DNA of 64,000 nt from Calliopsis andreniformis (taxonomy: Eukaryota; Arthropoda; Insecta; Hymenoptera; Andrenidae): NCBI RefSeq assembly GCF_051401765.1, contig NW_027480422.1, positions 10,434,001 to 10,498,000 on the forward strand. The letters run 5' to 3'. Positions within the stretch are counted from its first letter, which is position 1. Each line of letters starts with the position of its first letter. Made by a program: the position numbers and the translations under genes. The notes under the pieces are model-generated. The model was not told where the DNA came from, searched no databases, and worked only from the letters and a program-made list of their open reading frames with translations. This document shows positions 63,263-64,000 of the stretch, in pieces.

Positions 63263-64000
63263 TTTTGTTTCGCGCGTTGACTTCTAAGTCCCTAGCTATT
63301 CGATCTGGTGGAGCAACGCCCTGGAGTGAAGCCTAGGTTGCCCGGAACGTAGAAATGACCATTACCTTCACGCTGTTTGCAAATATACATTATATACGAT
63401 GGAAAAGCTGTTGTATTTATATTGTATTTTATGCTTCTGGCGGTGACTTCTTAGGCCCTAACTATTGGATCTGGTGGACCAACGCACTAGAATGAAGCCT
63501 AGGTTGCCCGGGACGTGGAAATGACCATCACGTTCACATTTGTTGCAATTATTCCCGTTATACGATGGAAAAACTGTTGTATATTTATTGTATTTTATGT
63601 TTCGGGCGTTGACTTCTAAGGCCCTAGCTATTCGATCTGGTGGAGCAATGCCTCAGTGTTAAGTCTAGGATGCCCGGAACGTAGAAATGGCCGTTACTTT
63701 CACACTGGTTGCAATTATTCATTTTATACGATGGTAAAACTGTTGTACATACATCGTATTTTATGATTCTGGCGTTGCCTTTTGGGCCCTAACTGTTCGA
63801 TCAGGTGGAGCGACGCCCTAGGGTGTAGCCTGGGTTGCCCGGAACGTAGAAATGACCATAACTTTCATACTGGTTGCAATTATTCCTGTTATAGAAGGGA
63901 AAAACTGTTGTATTTATATTGTATTTTATGCTTCTGGCGTTGCCTTTTAGGCCCTAACTCTTCGATCAGGTGGAGCAACGCCCTAGGGTGTAGCCTGGGT
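63263..64000 (+). repeat. Zone V terminal monomers, array runs off the window
   Basis: About 4.4 monomers. One has 'gcaaatatacattatatacg' near 63,380, a Zone II-type core in a Zone V setting. One has 'catcacgttcacatttg' with 'ggacgtggaaatg' near 63,512, as near 16,090. Two have a 1-base loss in 'gttgccttttgggccc' and 'gttgccttttaggccc' near 63,776 and 63,942, resembling 5,731 and 13,530. The array is unbroken at the right edge. Confidence 0.8.

Larger units (their letters stand above)
1..64000 (+). repeat. Satellite DNA array, ~166-bp monomer, about 385 head-to-tail copies
   Basis: The segment 'cggaacgtagaaatgacc' and its close variants recur every 166 bp from start to end. Successive 'atg' marks fall at 163, 329, 495, 661, 827 and 993, all spaced exactly 166 bp. 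Every monomer inspected lies in the same orientation and no inversion or foreign insert was seen. Both window edges cut through the array, so its full size is unknown. Most monomers differ from the consensus at a modest number of sites, and indels are mostly single bases, such as an extra G in 'cggaagcgta' near 2646, 8291 and 10616. A length near 166 bp fits one nucleosome with linker, as in many centromeric satellites. A centromeric or pericentromeric role is inferred; the family is not recognised. Confidence 0.98.

Noticed and set aside
1..64000. Telomeric repeats, ribosomal DNA or a bacterial or phage origin
   Set aside because: No short telomere-type motif runs, no rRNA-like segments and no dense coding with ribosome-binding sites are present. 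The stop-rich satellite excludes an ordinary prokaryotic region.

Overview
The whole 64 kb window is one uninterrupted satellite DNA array. A monomer of about 166 bp runs head to tail about 385 times in a single orientation from the first base to the last. I see no single-copy sequence, no real protein-coding gene, no RNA gene, no transposon insertion and no CRISPR array. The source is most likely a eukaryotic chromosome (centromeric, pericentromeric or another large heterochromatic block), because long pure arrays of nucleosome-sized monomers with layered higher-order duplications are typical of such regions. I do not recognise the satellite family and cannot name the species.

Monomer architecture. 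I number the consensus from the G just after the near-invariant 'gtagaaat'. Positions 1-20 read 'gaccattactttcacactgg'. Positions about 20-80 are AT-rich and carry a partly variable box at 29-45. Positions about 81-166 are richer in GC and contain 'ctggcgttgac', 'attcgatctggtgg', 'gcctagg' and 'cccggaacg'. Length is tightly held: almost every monomer is 165-167 bp, and one truncated monomer (130 bp) was found. The box at 29-45 resembles a mammalian CENP-B box, with 7 of 9 core bases in common monomers and 8 of 9 in at least three.

Layout. Zone I (1-18.9 kb) is built from related monomer subtypes, repeatedly duplicated in blocks of 17, 33/34 and 47 monomers, with clear recombinant joints near 10.5, 11.2 and 12.6 kb. 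Zone II (18.9-32.4 kb) is more diverged, with a 10-monomer block repeated at 4,602 bp, the truncated monomer, and short dimer, trimer and tetramer repeats. Zone III (32.4-49.1 kb) holds a 38-monomer unit of 6,306 bp in two directly adjacent, nearly identical copies, then a third copy reduced by whole-monomer losses. Nested 15-, 5-, 3- and 2-monomer periods sit inside it. Zone IV (49.1-55.2 kb) is diverged, with 3-, 8- and 11-monomer echoes. Zone V (55.2-64 kb) returns to Zone I subtypes, including a block near-identical to the window start 56,884 bp away and a 21-monomer (3,486 bp) repeat.

How it works together. The structure is what unequal exchange, amplification and gene conversion between in-register monomers would produce. 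Open reading frames occur on both strands but are by-products: 166 leaves remainder 1 on division by 3, so every frame passes into another at each monomer, giving families of similar 60-138 codon frames. Block boundaries are judged by eye and are good to about 10-30 bp. Identity statements are estimates from reading, not alignments.
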